Shown: piece by piece, positions 1-6,980 of the stretch
Numbering within the stretch: the stretch's first letter is position 1
Layout: each line of letters opens with the position of its first letter
NCBI GenBank assembly: GCA_028821815.1
Contig: JAPKEY010000037.1
Coordinates: forward strand, 1 to 10,603
DNA: 10,603 nt
Direction: 5' to 3'
Origin: Candidatus Poseidoniales archaeon
Lineage (GTDB): Archaea > Thermoplasmatota > Poseidoniia > Poseidoniales > Thalassarchaeaceae
Position numbers and translations under genes: made by a program
Notes under the pieces: model-generated
What the model was told of the DNA's origin: nothing
Databases searched by the model: none
The model's input: the letters and a program-made list of their open reading frames with translations, nothing else

Positions 1-798
1 GACAATTGGTTCAACTTCCAACAAGATAGCATGACCAGCATTCCTTGGGTGACAGTGGTTGGAAATCATGAGAATGAACCGGGTTACGAATTTTCTCCAT
101 ACGAACATCGCTTTGATTCAGACGGACAGATAGAATCCGAGATTTTTTGGTACAGCCGAAATGTTCCAGGTGTACACATGGTATTCATGTCGACTGAACA
201 TGATTACCAACCCGGTAGCACCCAGTATTCTTGGCTTGAACAGGATTTATCAGCAGTCAATCGAGATGTGACACCGTTCGTGATTATGTACGCCCACAAG
301 CCAATGTATTCCAGTAACAGTTACCATGGCTCAGAAGTTGAATTACGTGATGCCTTGGAAGAACTCTATGTCACTCAAGGCGTTGATTTGGTAATTGCTG
401 GACACGATCATTTCTATGAAAGAACATGGCCAGTTTCTGCAGAAACCATCCAAGATGAAAGCGACGGAATGCGGTTTGCAAGAGGAAGTGGGCCCATTCA
501 TCTGGTCATTGGAATCGCAGGTCGTTCAGCCTACGAAGAGTTGGATGAACCACAACCAGAATGGAGTGCGTATCGTGAGAACAGCACCTATGGATGGACA
601 CGATTGGTCTATGATGGAGATGCAAGAGAAATTTCATTCACACACTACAGAATAGATGGAACCATTGGTGATGAATTTATCCTGCAGGTATCTCCACTCG
701 GAAGTGATTCTGATGACGGGTTTCTAGGTGTTCCTGGATTTGGTGCATCGTTGCCAATTTTGGCTATGTTTGGCGCTGCTATACGTCGGTTGCGTTGA
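1..798 (+). CDS. Purple-acid-phosphatase-like metallophosphoesterase, secreted, PGF-CTERM-like tail (5' partial)
   Basis: The frame is open to the left edge, so the N-terminus and the first metal-binding motifs lie outside the window; the ATG at 31 is internal. Visible calcineurin-type metallophosphatase motifs are GNHE (bases 61-72), the MYAHKP histidine (about 295-297) and GHDHFYER (400-423). This last form, with the following Tyr-Glu-Arg, is typical of purple acid phosphatases, which use a dinuclear Fe/metal centre to hydrolyse phosphomonoesters. A beta-rich C-terminal domain (TRLVYDG...SFTHYRIDG) follows. The last residues read VPGFGASLPILAMFGAAIRR: a PGF motif, a short hydrophobic stretch and terminal arginines. 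That is the tripartite layout of PGF-CTERM signals, which archaeosortase A processes in other archaea. I infer an exported, surface-attached phosphatase that could release phosphate from organic esters. The exact substrate is unknown; phosphodiesterase or pyrophosphatase activity is possible in this superfamily. Confidence 0.88.
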   Translation, partial: DNWFNFQQDSMTSIPWVTVVGNHENEPGYEFSPYEHRFDSDGQIESEIFWYSRNVPGVHMVFMSTEHDYQPGSTQYSWLEQDLSAVNRDVTPFVIMYAHKPMYSSNSYHGSEVELRDALEELYVTQGVDLVIAGHDHFYERTWPVSAETIQDESDGMRFARGSGPIHLVIGIAGRSAYEELDEPQPEWSAYRENSTYGWTRLVYDGDAREISFTHYRIDGTIGDEFILQVSPLGSDSDDGFLGVPGFGASLPILAMFGAAIRRLR

Positions 799-804
799 AA
801 TATG
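795..804 (+). promoter_or_regulatory. Candidate TATA/BRE element for tRNA-Gln
   Basis: The A/T-rich stretch TTGAAATATG overlaps the stop codon of the phosphatase gene and lies about 24-33 nt upstream of the mature tRNA 5' end at 828. This is the expected spacing for an archaeal TATA box. The octamer TTGAAATA recurs upstream of the DoxX-like gene (3722-3729). The call rests on position and composition only. Confidence 0.35.
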
Positions 805-827
805 GGCGACCAATCGCAGGCTTGCTT

Positions 828-900
828 AGGCCCCTAGTGTAGCGGTCCATCATGTGGGGTTCTGGATCCCACGACCCTGGTTCGAATCCGGGGGGGCCTA
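828..900 (+). tRNA. tRNA-Gln (anticodon CUG)
   Basis: A full cloverleaf folds. The acceptor stem AGGCCCC (828-834) pairs perfectly with GGGGCCT (893-899), and the discriminator is A900. Positions 8-9 are TA. A short D stem follows, with GG in the D loop. The anticodon stem TGGGG/TCCCA (one G-U pair) encloses the loop TTCTGGA, which gives U33 and anticodon CUG, reading the glutamine codon CAG. The variable loop has 4 nt. The T arm is CCTGG-TTCGAAT-CCGGG. CCA is not encoded and there is no intron. The first pair is A1-U72, as in archaeal tRNA-Gln species amidated from Glu-tRNA by GatDE; bacterial tRNA-Gln usually has U1-A72. The gene sits 29 bp after the phosphatase stop and 22 bp before the stop of the opposing gene, with no clear T-run terminator. 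Confidence 0.95.
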
Positions 901-922
901 CTTCCGCTGCAATCAGACGAGG

Positions 923-3637
923 TCATTCGTCAGATTCGTGTATAATCCATTGGCGGGTTTCTTGATCACGTTTGTACCAGGTTCCACTATCTGCGGGTTC
1001 TTCCAACCATTCTTCGCCTTCATTCCAAACGCCATCCAAGTACGAATCTGGACCAGTGACCAAATCAAACAGGGTCTCAGAAGGAATTGCAGGTGAATGA
1101 ATCTGAGGTGGTTTTTCCTTGCGCATCATGCTAAGGGCGAGTACCGAAAAAAGAGCAACCAACAAGGTGGCTGCAAGGGCGATTCCACCTTGCATCATCA
1201 CAGAATTGGTTTGAGATTCGGTCTCTTTTCCGATGAATGAATCACAACCATCCGGAATGTTGTCCATGTCTTCATCGATGGCATCATCGTGACCATGACA
1301 GGCATCGGCGAAGTCGGCACGCCCATCTCCATCGGAATCAATCAATGAATCGCAACCGTCTACGATACCATCCGCATCCATATCGATGGTGTCATCAAAA
1401 CCGGGACATTGGTCGTCGGCATCCGCAACATCATCGTAATCGCTGTCGATGAGGATATCACAGGCATCGGGATAGCCATCTGCATCCACATCGATATTGT
1501 CATCGTATCCAATGCAGCGTTCATCTCCATCCGAGACACCATCGCCGTCGGTATCTATGAGATCATCACAACCATCTGGCACCCCATCTGTATCCACATC
1601 GATGGTGTCATCCGAGCTTGGACATAGGTCAGCAGCATCGGAGATGCCGTCTCCATCTGCATCGCGTTGGCTGTCACTACAACCATCAGTGTAAACGGAT
1701 TCACCTTCTGGTGTATTTGGGCAATAATCAGAATTGTCCATAATACCATCATTATCTGAATCTGTAGTACTGCCCACATCTCTCTGCTCCTCACTGCATC
1801 CATCTGTGAAAATATCGACATTTGAGGGTGTTCCTTGACAAAGGTCATCATCATCGTAAACACCATCTCCGTCAGTATCGAAAATTAGGTGCAGTAATCC
1901 GTTCATGGCCGTAGCAATTCGTGTGTCCCATCTAGCTGCATGCTCGCGCAACCCTGCCTCGTTGAAGTGAATTGTATCATAGCGCCAATCCGTTCCATTG
2001 AGGTCATCGGTATGTGGGCCGGCAAACGTCAGTGGATCCACATCGATAACTGCATCCTGTCCACCAACAACCCAACTCATCTTGACGGGGTCCCCATTGG
2101 GGACGAAACCGACTCGTGCGAGAAACCAAGGGATTTCTACACCGGTGTGCGCGCGGCTACCCAAAACCACAGCAGCCATCATCTCAGCATAATTTTCAGT
2201 CGTTGTTCCACCTGCATTGCTTTCGCCCTGATGCCAAAGAATCGCTCTTGCACCGCTGGGTTGCACTGCATCAAGAGCTTCGGTGATACGTGGAAAGAGG
2301 TCGTTTTCTGCAGGGACCCAGCGATCAACTTGTGTTCCACCATAACCAACAGACAAGAATCCGATTGGAACATCGTATCGATTGGCAAGCAAGTCTCCAA
2401 GCACCGGCCAAGGAGAACCACTATTCCCAGTGGCTGCAGGTTGCGGATCATGTCCAAAACGCCACCCGTCCGGCCCCCAAGTACTGACACGCGGGTCGGT
2501 GGGGGTCAGAGGGTACTCTCCATGATTGGCTGAATTGGATTGGCCTGCAACGATGAATACTTCTCCAACTCCAACTGGTTCGATGGTTAGAATGTCAAGT
2601 TGCTGACTATCATTCATCAAACGGAATTCGAGACGGTGCCACCCAGTGGGCACATCGAGAGTCCCGTAGAAATCGGAACCGATTGGAACTGCGACATGAA
2701 TCCAAGCAGAGGGTGTCCCATTATCCAAAGAAGTGTGCCTTCCTTCAATCAAATCGATGGTATGTTCAGTTGAACCATAGACTGGGAATGTGCCCATACT
2801 GTATTCGTCCCTCTGGACGATTTGATGGGAGTCCGGGGATTCTAAGTCAACCATGAAACCCGTTGGTGTGGGCCCTGGATGGACCATTACTGTCAGAGTT
2901 TTGATTTCATAATCCCCGCAATTTTGAGAAAATGTCCAGTCAGGATTGCCTTCCGAATCGGGATTGTTTCCAATTCCAAGATCATCACCTGAACCACCAC
3001 TGGCGTAACCCCATGCACTGTAAGAAAATAGGGTCTCTCCAGATTCATAATCATGAATTTGCATGCTACCGTACCCGGCCGTATCATCACCGCTTTGAAT
3101 ATCCCCATAATCAAACAACGAACCATCTGCATTGGGTACTCCGTAGCCGTTGTTAGCGGCGTAATTTGTACCCCAAAATTCGATTACACCAGTATCAATA
3201 TCCCCCAAGCCAGTGAGATTGGGATGATTAGACTCCACTTGCACATCACTTAGCAGTTGCTTGAACTCGACTCCTGAAGCAAAGGTTGGAATACCAATTT
3301 CATCTGCATGCATAGTAAGGCTTGGGAATGAAACAAACACCCAGATTCGGTCTTCACCGGGCTTCTGCAATTCTAAATGGTATGCAACTCGATCAAAGGT
3401 GAAATCAATGGTCGCACTGTCATCAATTGAATAGGGAATTGAATCATCGTTGAACTTGCCATCATCCGGTATATTGAGTTGATACACAATCGTGTAATTG
3501 GCTGATTCAGAGACATCATTGCCAACCGATTCACGAATCGTCATATTGTGCGGAGTTAATTCCACATCCCCAAGGCCAGCCCATGGAACTGCAAGCAGTA
3601 AGAAGGTGAGCAGGAGGGCTGCGTTGCACGCGCGCAT
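923..3637 (-). CDS. Secreted, membrane-anchored SGNH/sialate-O-acetylesterase-like protein with TSP3 repeats
   Basis: The 904-residue protein has five visible regions. (1) A signal peptide (about 1-23) with an AALLLTFLLLAVPWA core. (2) A beta-rich region of about 30-350 rich in Gly/Asp/Tyr (for example VIEFWGTNYAANN, GYGSMQIH, NPDWTF). From memory, similar segments accompany sialate O-acetylesterase domains in planctomycete-type secreted proteins. (3) An SGNH/SASA-type esterase domain, about 358-575: GQSNS places the nucleophile at Ser367, WHQGESN lies at 468-474, and DTIH supplies the DxxH block with Asp554 and His557. (4) Six TSP3 calcium-binding repeats, 587-802. (5) A transmembrane helix at about 813-838, followed by RKEK and a 66-residue acidic, Trp-rich tail. 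The catalytic domain should lie outside the cell and the tail inside. The likely role is removal of acetyl groups from sialic acid or other acetylated glycans; the substrate is not determinable. The ATG at 3637 gives a good signal peptide. Its leader (CACCTCCCCCCTAAC) has no Shine-Dalgarno sequence, which fits a leaderless transcript. Confidence 0.85.
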   Translation of the reverse strand: MRACNAALLLTFLLLAVPWAGLGDVELTPHNMTIRESVGNDVSESANYTIVYQLNIPDDGKFNDDSIPYSIDDSATIDFTFDRVAYHLELQKPGEDRIWVFVSFPSLTMHADEIGIPTFASGVEFKQLLSDVQVESNHPNLTGLGDIDTGVIEFWGTNYAANNGYGVPNADGSLFDYGDIQSGDDTAGYGSMQIHDYESGETLFSYSAWGYASGGSGDDLGIGNNPDSEGNPDWTFSQNCGDYEIKTLTVMVHPGPTPTGFMVDLESPDSHQIVQRDEYSMGTFPVYGSTEHTIDLIEGRHTSLDNGTPSAWIHVAVPIGSDFYGTLDVPTGWHRLEFRLMNDSQQLDILTIEPVGVGEVFIVAGQSNSANHGEYPLTPTDPRVSTWGPDGWRFGHDPQPAATGNSGSPWPVLGDLLANRYDVPIGFLSVGYGGTQVDRWVPAENDLFPRITEALDAVQPSGARAILWHQGESNAGGTTTENYAEMMAAVVLGSRAHTGVEIPWFLARVGFVPNGDPVKMSWVVGGQDAVIDVDPLTFAGPHTDDLNGTDWRYDTIHFNEAGLREHAARWDTRIATAMNGLLHLIFDTDGDGVYDDDDLCQGTPSNVDIFTDGCSEEQRDVGSTTDSDNDGIMDNSDYCPNTPEGESVYTDGCSDSQRDADGDGISDAADLCPSSDDTIDVDTDGVPDGCDDLIDTDGDGVSDGDERCIGYDDNIDVDADGYPDACDILIDSDYDDVADADDQCPGFDDTIDMDADGIVDGCDSLIDSDGDGRADFADACHGHDDAIDEDMDNIPDGCDSFIGKETESQTNSVMMQGGIALAATLLVALFSVLALSMMRKEKPPQIHSPAIPSETLFDLVTGPDSYLDGVWNEGEEWLEEPADSGTWYKRDQETRQWIIHESDE
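1232..1879 (-). repeat. Six tandem TSP3 repeats encoded within the acetylesterase gene
   Basis: Residues 587-802 form six units that each start with a D-x-D-x-D calcium loop such as DTDGDGV, DADGDGI or DSDGDGR. Units 1-2 carry two cysteines 14 residues apart and a DGCS-(E/D)-(E/S)-QR end. Units 3-6 are exactly 36 residues (108 bp) each, with cysteines 18 residues apart and a DGCD/DACD end. The repeat is clear in protein but diverged in DNA, so it is an old or purified array rather than a recent amplification. TSP3 repeats bind many Ca2+ ions and form stiff rod-like spacers, here between the esterase and the membrane. Confidence 0.9.
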
Positions 3638-3660
3638 GTTAGGGGGGAGGTGTATTTCGC

Positions 3661-3667
3661 TATAATC
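3661..3667 (-). promoter_or_regulatory. Candidate TATA box for the acetylesterase gene
   Basis: On the minus strand the stretch ACCGATTATAGCG places TATA-like ATTATA 24-29 nt upstream of the ATG at 3637. This spacing would start transcription at or very near the start codon, in line with the lack of a Shine-Dalgarno sequence. A similar CGATAATTA sits at the same distance from the chosen purP start. Confidence 0.35.
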
Positions 3668-3721
3668 GGTTGTGACTCAAAGCGTTGCATACGCACCTAA
3701 GATTGGGCCGGAGAAAAGTAA

Positions 3722-3729
3722 TTGAAATA
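3722..3729 (+). promoter_or_regulatory. Candidate TATA box for the DoxX-like gene
   Basis: TTGAAATA lies 21-28 nt upstream of the ATG at 3750 (24-31 nt from the ATG at 3753), preceded by purine-rich GAGAAAAGTAA that could act as a BRE. It is identical to the octamer upstream of the tRNA gene. There is no Shine-Dalgarno sequence just before the start, so a leaderless mRNA is plausible. Confidence 0.3.
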
Positions 3730-3749
3730 CTCCCACGTGGATTTGATTG

Positions 3750-4136
3750 ATGATGAACTTGCTAGCCATCGTTTACGGTTTAGCTTTCATTTTGATTGGG
3801 ATTTCCCATTTCAAAGAACCACAGAAATTTGTTGAAATTATTCCTGCTTTCCTGCCTTTTCCACTCATGCTTGTTTACATTTCAGGTGGAATGGAAATTG
3901 CAGGTGGAATGGCAATTATTTATCCTGAAACCAGAATAATTGCCGGAAGATTGATTGCTTTGTTTCTAATTGGAGTTTATCCAGCAAATCTCTACATGTG
4001 GACCCACGATATTGGGTTCAACGGGACAGTATTTACAACTCCCCAGCACATGCTTCGATTGTTAGCACAATTGTTACTCATCATTGCGGCACTCTACCTC
4101 TCTGGTGACTTGGATTACAGTGAAAATTCAGCCTAG
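3750..4136 (+). CDS. DoxX-like small four-helix membrane protein
   Basis: This 128-residue integral membrane protein has four hydrophobic helices at about 3-19, 36-58, 63-80 and 100-117. The first helix is followed by ISHFKEPQKFVEIIP, then a GG-rich second helix (SGGMEIAGGMAIIYP), an Arg after helix 2 and an NLYMW segment after helix 3. Length, helix count and these segments match the DoxX-like family of small membrane proteins, whose molecular role is mostly unknown. Some DoxX members are linked to thiosulfate:quinone oxidoreductase or oxidative stress, but nothing here points to that. Starts are possible at TTG 3747, ATG 3750 and ATG 3753; I chose the first ATG, and 3753 fits the TATA spacing equally well. 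The gene stands alone between a divergent and a convergent gene, so it is probably monocistronic. Confidence 0.75.
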   Translation: MMNLLAIVYGLAFILIGISHFKEPQKFVEIIPAFLPFPLMLVYISGGMEIAGGMAIIYPETRIIAGRLIALFLIGVYPANLYMWTHDIGFNGTVFTTPQHMLRLLAQLLLIIAALYLSGDLDYSENSA

Positions 4137-4155
4137 CCATCTTGTTTGCAACACA

Positions 4156-4171
4156 GCGGTGAAACACCCGC
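4156..4171. terminator. Weak shared hairpin between convergent genes
   Basis: GCGGTG-AAA-CACCCGC can fold into a 6-bp stem with one bulged C and a tight loop. It fills the second half of the 35-bp gap between the DoxX-like stop (4136) and the stop of the opposing hydrolase gene (4172-4174). There is no strong T-run on either side, and archaeal termination depends mainly on T-rich tracts, so this is only a candidate bidirectional end signal. Confidence 0.2.
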
Positions 4172-5641
4172 TTATAGCCAAGTAAGATATTCAGATTGGG
4201 GCATGTTAAGCTCAGAGGAATTGGGCCAATCAAGCAATTGTGCGAAAAACACAAGCGCGCTCTGATTTGTTAGACTCTTGACGATTTCGATATCTGTGTT
4301 GTTGACACATCCATAAAAATCACAACCAATAGGGGCAAAGTGGTAATGGCCAACTGCAGTGAACACACCATATTGAGTTAGATTTTCATCGAGGTCACCT
4401 ACAATCCCATTAACCATGGTCAGATTCGTAGTTTCATCGACATCTCCGGTCAATATTAAAATTGGATTATCGACGTTCGAAACTCCATCTTCAAGCACGA
4501 AACCTGTCCATGGTGCAAGACCAATTGTCCCCCATATTCGATTATCAGACAAATCAATCTCAACTGCGTCTGGATGCAAAGAAAGCCAATGATCACGCAT
4601 GCTGCAATGATGACTGTAGCCTTCATCACAGTGAGTTGTCAAATCATCGATAAGAATGGTGGCACCTGATGCTACCAAAGAGGTATAGCCACCACCTGAA
4701 TGCCCCATTACCGCATAACCATCATCTGGAATGGTGCAACCACTGAACTGCCCATCGCCCTGTGATTGATTGGAAATCCAATCAAAAGCATCACGAATAT
4801 CAATTGGACGACGAAGTAGAGTGATGGGTAACGCTTCGGCGTCAAAATTCTGAAAGTGGTCACCTGCATGATCAGGTGCTACGACAATGAAACCGTGGCT
4901 GGTTAGATATTCAGTGAGGAAGGCAGACATCCATCTCAAACCGGAACCGGTACCATGACTGTACAAAATGACTGGGTGAGATTCGCTACAATCTGGTATG
5001 GCATCTTCCCAGGCATTACCTGGCCACACTCGATCGTAAATGACTTGTTCACCTTCATCATCTGAAGTTGGGTACCATACCTGAACTGTCAATTCAATAT
5101 CAGTTGATGAAATAAAGGTTAATTCTTGAGTACCAACCGTGTATGGTCCAGTCTGGTTGTAACCCCAATTTGCTGTAAGGGGGAAAGGGTCCGCAGAATC
5201 ATTCACTCCATCTTCATCATCATCCAAATCAGCATTGTTTCCTATTCCATCGGAATCTGTGTCGAGTTGTTCCTCAAAATCTCCAGGAAACGCATCGTTT
5301 GAGTTCTGAATGCCATCACCATCTCTATCCAGATCTGAATTGTCACCAATTCCATCGGAATCTAGGTCAAGTGTCTCAGTCATATCAAGAGGTAATGCGT
5401 CCTCGACATCCATGACTCCGTCGCCATCATCATCATCATCACAAGCATTACCAAAAGAATCCAAATCGGTATCAATCTGATTTTCATTTCTAGAATTGGG
5501 ACAATTGTCAGACCAATTGTACACACCATCTTGATCCCCATCGAATAAAGTAGCAGCAGGGCCGATTCCTGCGAAAGCAGAGACAAGGAGTATTGTGACA
5601 ATTCCAAGGCCAACACCCACGGTTCTACGATTGGACTCCAT
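4172..5641 (-). CDS. Secreted alpha/beta hydrolase with N-terminal TSP3 calcium-binding repeats
   Basis: The 489-residue protein counted from the ATG at 5641 has a basic n-region (MESNRR), then a hydrophobic export signal or anchor at about 7-30. TSP3-type Asp-rich repeats follow (about 34-153), then an alpha/beta-hydrolase domain (about 170-489). Catalytic features are the oxyanion segment YSHGTGSG (about 227-234), the nucleophile elbow GHSGG (Ser315), an acid in TGDVDE (Asp400 or 402) and a histidine in VGHYHF (His432 or 434). The fold resembles the predicted dienelactone-hydrolase/PAF-acetylhydrolase group, which cleaves small esters or lipids; the substrate is unknown. An in-frame ATG at 5662 adds seven residues (MCPSRLI). 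It directly follows GAGGT with no spacer, so I prefer 5641, which gives a more standard signal, but either is possible. There is no C-terminal anchor, so the protein is released or held by its N-terminal helix. It follows purP on the same strand with a 94-bp gap and probably has its own promoter. Confidence 0.85.
   Translation of the reverse strand: MESNRRTVGVGLGIVTILLVSAFAGIGPAATLFDGDQDGVYNWSDNCPNSRNENQIDTDLDSFGNACDDDDDGDGVMDVEDALPLDMTETLDLDSDGIGDNSDLDRDGDGIQNSNDAFPGDFEEQLDTDSDGIGNNADLDDDEDGVNDSADPFPLTANWGYNQTGPYTVGTQELTFISSTDIELTVQVWYPTSDDEGEQVIYDRVWPGNAWEDAIPDCSESHPVILYSHGTGSGLRWMSAFLTEYLTSHGFIVVAPDHAGDHFQNFDAEALPITLLRRPIDIRDAFDWISNQSQGDGQFSGCTIPDDGYAVMGHSGGGYTSLVASGATILIDDLTTHCDEGYSHHCSMRDHWLSLHPDAVEIDLSDNRIWGTIGLAPWTGFVLEDGVSNVDNPILILTGDVDETTNLTMVNGIVGDLDENLTQYGVFTAVGHYHFAPIGCDFYGCVNNTDIEIVKSLTNQSALVFFAQLLDWPNSSELNMPQSEYLTWL
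5216..5425 (-). repeat. Two 35-residue cysteine-free TSP3-like repeats in the hydrolase gene
   Basis: After a first repeat with one cysteine pair (CPNSRNE...GNAC), residues 73-107 and 108-142 form two matching 35-residue units, each 105 bp. Both start GDG(V/I) and share a DSDGIG(D/N)N core ending in (D/R)D. A third partial unit (EDGVNDSADPFP) ends the array. The aspartates match TSP3 calcium loops. The lack of cysteines marks a different subtype from the array in the acetylesterase gene. Confidence 0.75.
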
Positions 5642-5735
5642 AATCAAGCGTGAGGGGCACATACCTCAAACCCACCGATTGAATCATTACGAATCAAGGG
5701 GTATAGAGTACGTCCTTCGATTCTCCACCCTCTGC

Positions 5736-6848
5736 TCAGGACAGAATATCGCTCAGACAATCCTTGTCAATCGCCTTGCGAATACATCGCGCAATTCTCT
5801 GTCCGGTTGAAAGCCCAGGTTCGTTGATATTTGAATAGGGTGATCCACCGATGGCTACATTTGAACCCGCGACAATTCTGGCACTGATTTCAAAGACGCG
5901 GAATTCGAGTTTATCGGTGACAAGTGTCTCAAGGCAAAACGGTCCAATCATTCCGCGGGCATCTTCCTCCAATTCAAGCGAGGCTGCTACTGCACCCTCA
6001 CCCAAGCGGAAAGCTTCAGGAAGCAAAGACTCGCGAAGTACCGCCGGTGTATTTCCAGTGACCACGAAAGAAGGTTCCAAACCCATGTCACGTATGTCTC
6101 GCAAACTACCTAACTTGTAGAATTCATCAACATTGGCTTCGTCACGACGATCGATGCTCATCAATTCAAGACGCCCACAATTCTGACCCTCTCGGCTGCC
6201 CATTCCTTCTACTTGATACCCATCTTCCGCAATCGGATCGAAGAAGAACTGGAAGTAATATCGTGTTCCAAGAACGTACTCTTGAATGGTAAATTCCTCT
6301 TCTAAATCGACGTTTCGCCTGAAATCACGGAAGTTTCGTGCGATAAAATATCCACGGCCACCTTTGGCACCTGCATACTTGATGATGACTGGACCATTGA
6401 TTTCATGCGGATCTTCAATCACTTTAGGCATGGTACAACCACCAGACTCGAGCCATTGGCGCTGCAATTCTCGACTGCCTTCCCATTTCAGGATTTGACG
6501 GTTGCCAAAGGTTGGAACTTCGAGGGTGATGAAATTGGCAGGGCTCAGATACTCAACCAATGACCCGTGTGGGATAATAATCACATTGCGCTTGCGCAAC
6601 TCTTCTGCTTTGTTTAGAAGTTCCAGATAATTGTCCAGAATCATCCATTCATCGGGTTCCGCTCCTGGGAACGCCTTGTACATCTTTTTACGATCTTTTC
6701 CAACACAAATCCCAAGTGTTCGGAAGCCCTCTTGTCGGGCACCATGAAGAATCTGAAGAGATGAGTGCGAGGCAATTACACCAATTGTAATCTCAGCAGG
6801 ATTGTACGCCGCGAGCCAGTCGGGCAGGTGCGGGTGAGTGGTCGCCAT
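5736..6848 (-). CDS. purP: FAICAR synthetase (formate-AICAR ligase) PurP
   Basis: PurP makes FAICAR from AICAR, formate and ATP. It is the archaeal, folate-independent replacement for the transformylase half of PurH in purine synthesis, and is cytosolic. The 370-residue protein matches the family throughout. The N-terminal nucleotide-binding region has ASHSSLQI (26-33) and IIPHGS (91-96). GNRQILKWEGSR lies at 115-126. The ATP-grasp core has VIIKYAGAKGGRGYF (154-168), IQEYVLGTRYYFQFFF (188-203) and SIDRRDEANVDEF (231-243). The C-terminal block has GPFCLE (302-307) and FEISARIVAGSN (319-330). I chose the ATG at 6848 because the family starts only about 20 residues before its ITIGVIASHS-type strand, and because a TATA-like box sits 23-31 nt upstream. 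An in-frame ATG at 6926 would add 26 Ser/Pro-rich residues without family counterpart. The gene diverges from the rluA-like gene. Confidence 0.95.
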   Translation of the reverse strand: MATTHPHLPDWLAAYNPAEITIGVIASHSSLQILHGARQEGFRTLGICVGKDRKKMYKAFPGAEPDEWMILDNYLELLNKAEELRKRNVIIIPHGSLVEYLSPANFITLEVPTFGNRQILKWEGSRELQRQWLESGGCTMPKVIEDPHEINGPVIIKYAGAKGGRGYFIARNFRDFRRNVDLEEEFTIQEYVLGTRYYFQFFFDPIAEDGYQVEGMGSREGQNCGRLELMSIDRRDEANVDEFYKLGSLRDIRDMGLEPSFVVTGNTPAVLRESLLPEAFRLGEGAVAASLELEEDARGMIGPFCLETLVTDKLEFRVFEISARIVAGSNVAIGGSPYSNINEPGLSTGQRIARCIRKAIDKDCLSDILS

Positions 6849-6870
6849 TAGGGACGGCTCCGGTGTCGGG

Positions 6871-6879
6871 TAATTATCG
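6871..6879 (-). promoter_or_regulatory. Candidate TATA box for purP
   Basis: On the minus strand CGATAATTA lies 23-31 nt upstream of the ATG at 6848, the right place for a leaderless archaeal transcript. It supports 6848 over the longer start at 6926, because the box would fall inside the longer coding sequence. No Shine-Dalgarno motif precedes 6848. Confidence 0.4.
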
Positions 6880-6969
6880 CTTACGGAAATAGCATGGTCT
6901 CTGGAGGGAGACTGAGGGCAAGACATTCAAGCATCAATCTAGTGCGGGGATTGAGTAAAGATTCGTCTT

Positions 6970-6975
6970 GAGGTG
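6970..6975 (+). promoter_or_regulatory. Shine-Dalgarno site of the RluA-like gene
   Basis: GAGGTG matches the core complement of the 16S rRNA 3' end and lies 5 nt before the ATG at 6981. It fixes this start. It also shows that this genome uses Shine-Dalgarno initiation for some genes beside apparently leaderless ones. Confidence 0.7.
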
Positions 6976-6980
6976 CTGAA

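Noticed and set aside
916..931. GACGA-GGTCAT-TCGTC hairpin just after the tRNA as a terminator.
   Set aside because: Only 5 bp with no T-run, and it overlaps the stop codon of the opposing gene; too weak to call.
1232..1879. Regular 108-bp periodicity that could suggest a CRISPR or satellite array; several open frames on both strands here (for example 1237-1452 and 1409-1627 on +, 1555-1866 on -).
   Set aside because: The period comes from TSP3 protein repeats in the long minus frame, with no identical DNA repeats or unique spacers. The other frames are low-complexity shadows of Asp codons.
1940..2533. A 197-residue + strand open frame opposite the esterase domain.
   Set aside because: It is antisense to conserved catalytic motifs, its protein has no recognisable features, and there is no promoter or ribosome-binding site.
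3641..3652. Strong Shine-Dalgarno-like GGAGGTG on the + strand.
   Set aside because: No start codon follows at a useful distance on the + strand. It is the reverse side of the pyrimidine-rich leader of the minus-strand acetylesterase gene.
5681..5696. Direct repeat GAATCA-TTAC-GAATCA upstream of the alpha/beta hydrolase gene as an operator.
   Set aside because: Six-base repeats 10 bp apart are expected by chance; there is no third copy or symmetry to support a binding site.
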